Assembly (NCBI GenBank): GCA_942490775.1
Contig: CALNYL010000004.1
Location: forward strand, 1 to 28,704
Direction: 5' to 3'
DNA from: UBA6489 sp942490775
GTDB taxonomy: Bacteria > Patescibacteriota > Gracilibacteria > BD1-5 > UBA6164
DNA: 28,704 bases
Position 1 is the stretch's first letter. Each line of letters begins with the position of its first letter. The notes under the pieces are model-generated. The model ran no database searches. It saw only the letters and a list, made by a program, of their open reading frames with translations, and was not told the origin of the DNA. Made by a program: the position numbers and the translations under genes. Positions 28,652 to 28,704 of this stretch are shown in pieces.

Positions 28652-28704
28652 GAGCAAAAAAGTTATGAAAATAAAATAATCTAATACTTGTAACCTTTTT
28701 TTAA
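28652..28704. other. window end upstream of sulP
   Basis: 53 bp of A/T-rich sequence upstream of the sulP start; a promoter may lie here but is not complete enough to call. Confidence 0.25.

Noticed and set aside
1..28704. CRISPR arrays, tRNA and rRNA genes
   Set aside because: No regularly spaced direct repeats and no cloverleaf or rRNA signature was found; the only repeats are the IS copies, the palindromes, and the HEPN and ABC duplicates.

Overview
This is an AT-rich window in which TGA has to be read as glycine (genetic code 25). In reading frames interrupted only by TGA, TGA falls on glycines of well-known motifs: the Walker A loop and LSGGQ signature of an ABC exporter, the GRPNVGKS loops of Der, the RecQ helicase FGMG motif, the NLTDGLDG loop of MraY and the glycine-rich segments of LeuC. 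Code 25 is known from Candidatus Absconditabacteria (SR1) and Gracilibacteria (BD1-5), so the source is most likely one of these CPR/Patescibacteria lineages. A standard-code annotation chops almost every gene here into fragments.

Layout. 1-2843: a large helical-repeat protein, partial at the left edge and frameshifted, split by a decayed IS5-family element (1652-2557). 2903-4903, minus strand: a small two-TM membrane protein and a broken secreted protein. 5015-6535: a complete ISL3-like insertion sequence (copy 1, 23-bp inverted repeats, 8-bp target duplication). 6580-8224, minus: a classical AAA ATPase and a small basic protein. 8442-11318, plus: a compact cluster of mraY, an RNHCP-domain protein and miaB. 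11478-16390, minus: der, a RecQ-type helicase with an N-terminal exonuclease-like domain, and a 55-residue protein. 16540-18522: a small gene interrupted by copy 2 of the ISL3-like element. 18527-20452: two decayed HEPN-protein C-terminal copies flanking an orphan 424-residue gene, then the tail of an otherwise deleted ABC exporter. 20529-23771, plus: an ABC exporter, a PH-like membrane protein and a 2H phosphoesterase. 23886-24158: a short ORF with an in-frame TAA. 24190-28651, minus: a signal-peptidase-I homologue lacking both catalytic residues, leuD and leuC (overlapping), and a SulP transporter with a STAS domain.

Many genes, including conserved ones (der, recQ, sulP, the AAA ATPase), contain single-base frameshifts, mostly in homopolymers. 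The two ISL3-like copies differ only by homopolymer indels at the places compared, which suggests that many of these breaks are consensus errors rather than decay. Genuine decay is more likely where several kinds of lesion coincide: the IS5 transposase, the secreted protein at 3479-4903, and the HEPN and ABC remnants.

The most notable signals are a U UUA AAC slippery heptamer joining orfA and orfB of the ISL3-like element, a family of dispersed palindromes of which two lie inside coding sequence, the catalytically depleted signal peptidase homologue, and leuCD without other leucine genes. No tRNA, rRNA or CRISPR array was recognised.
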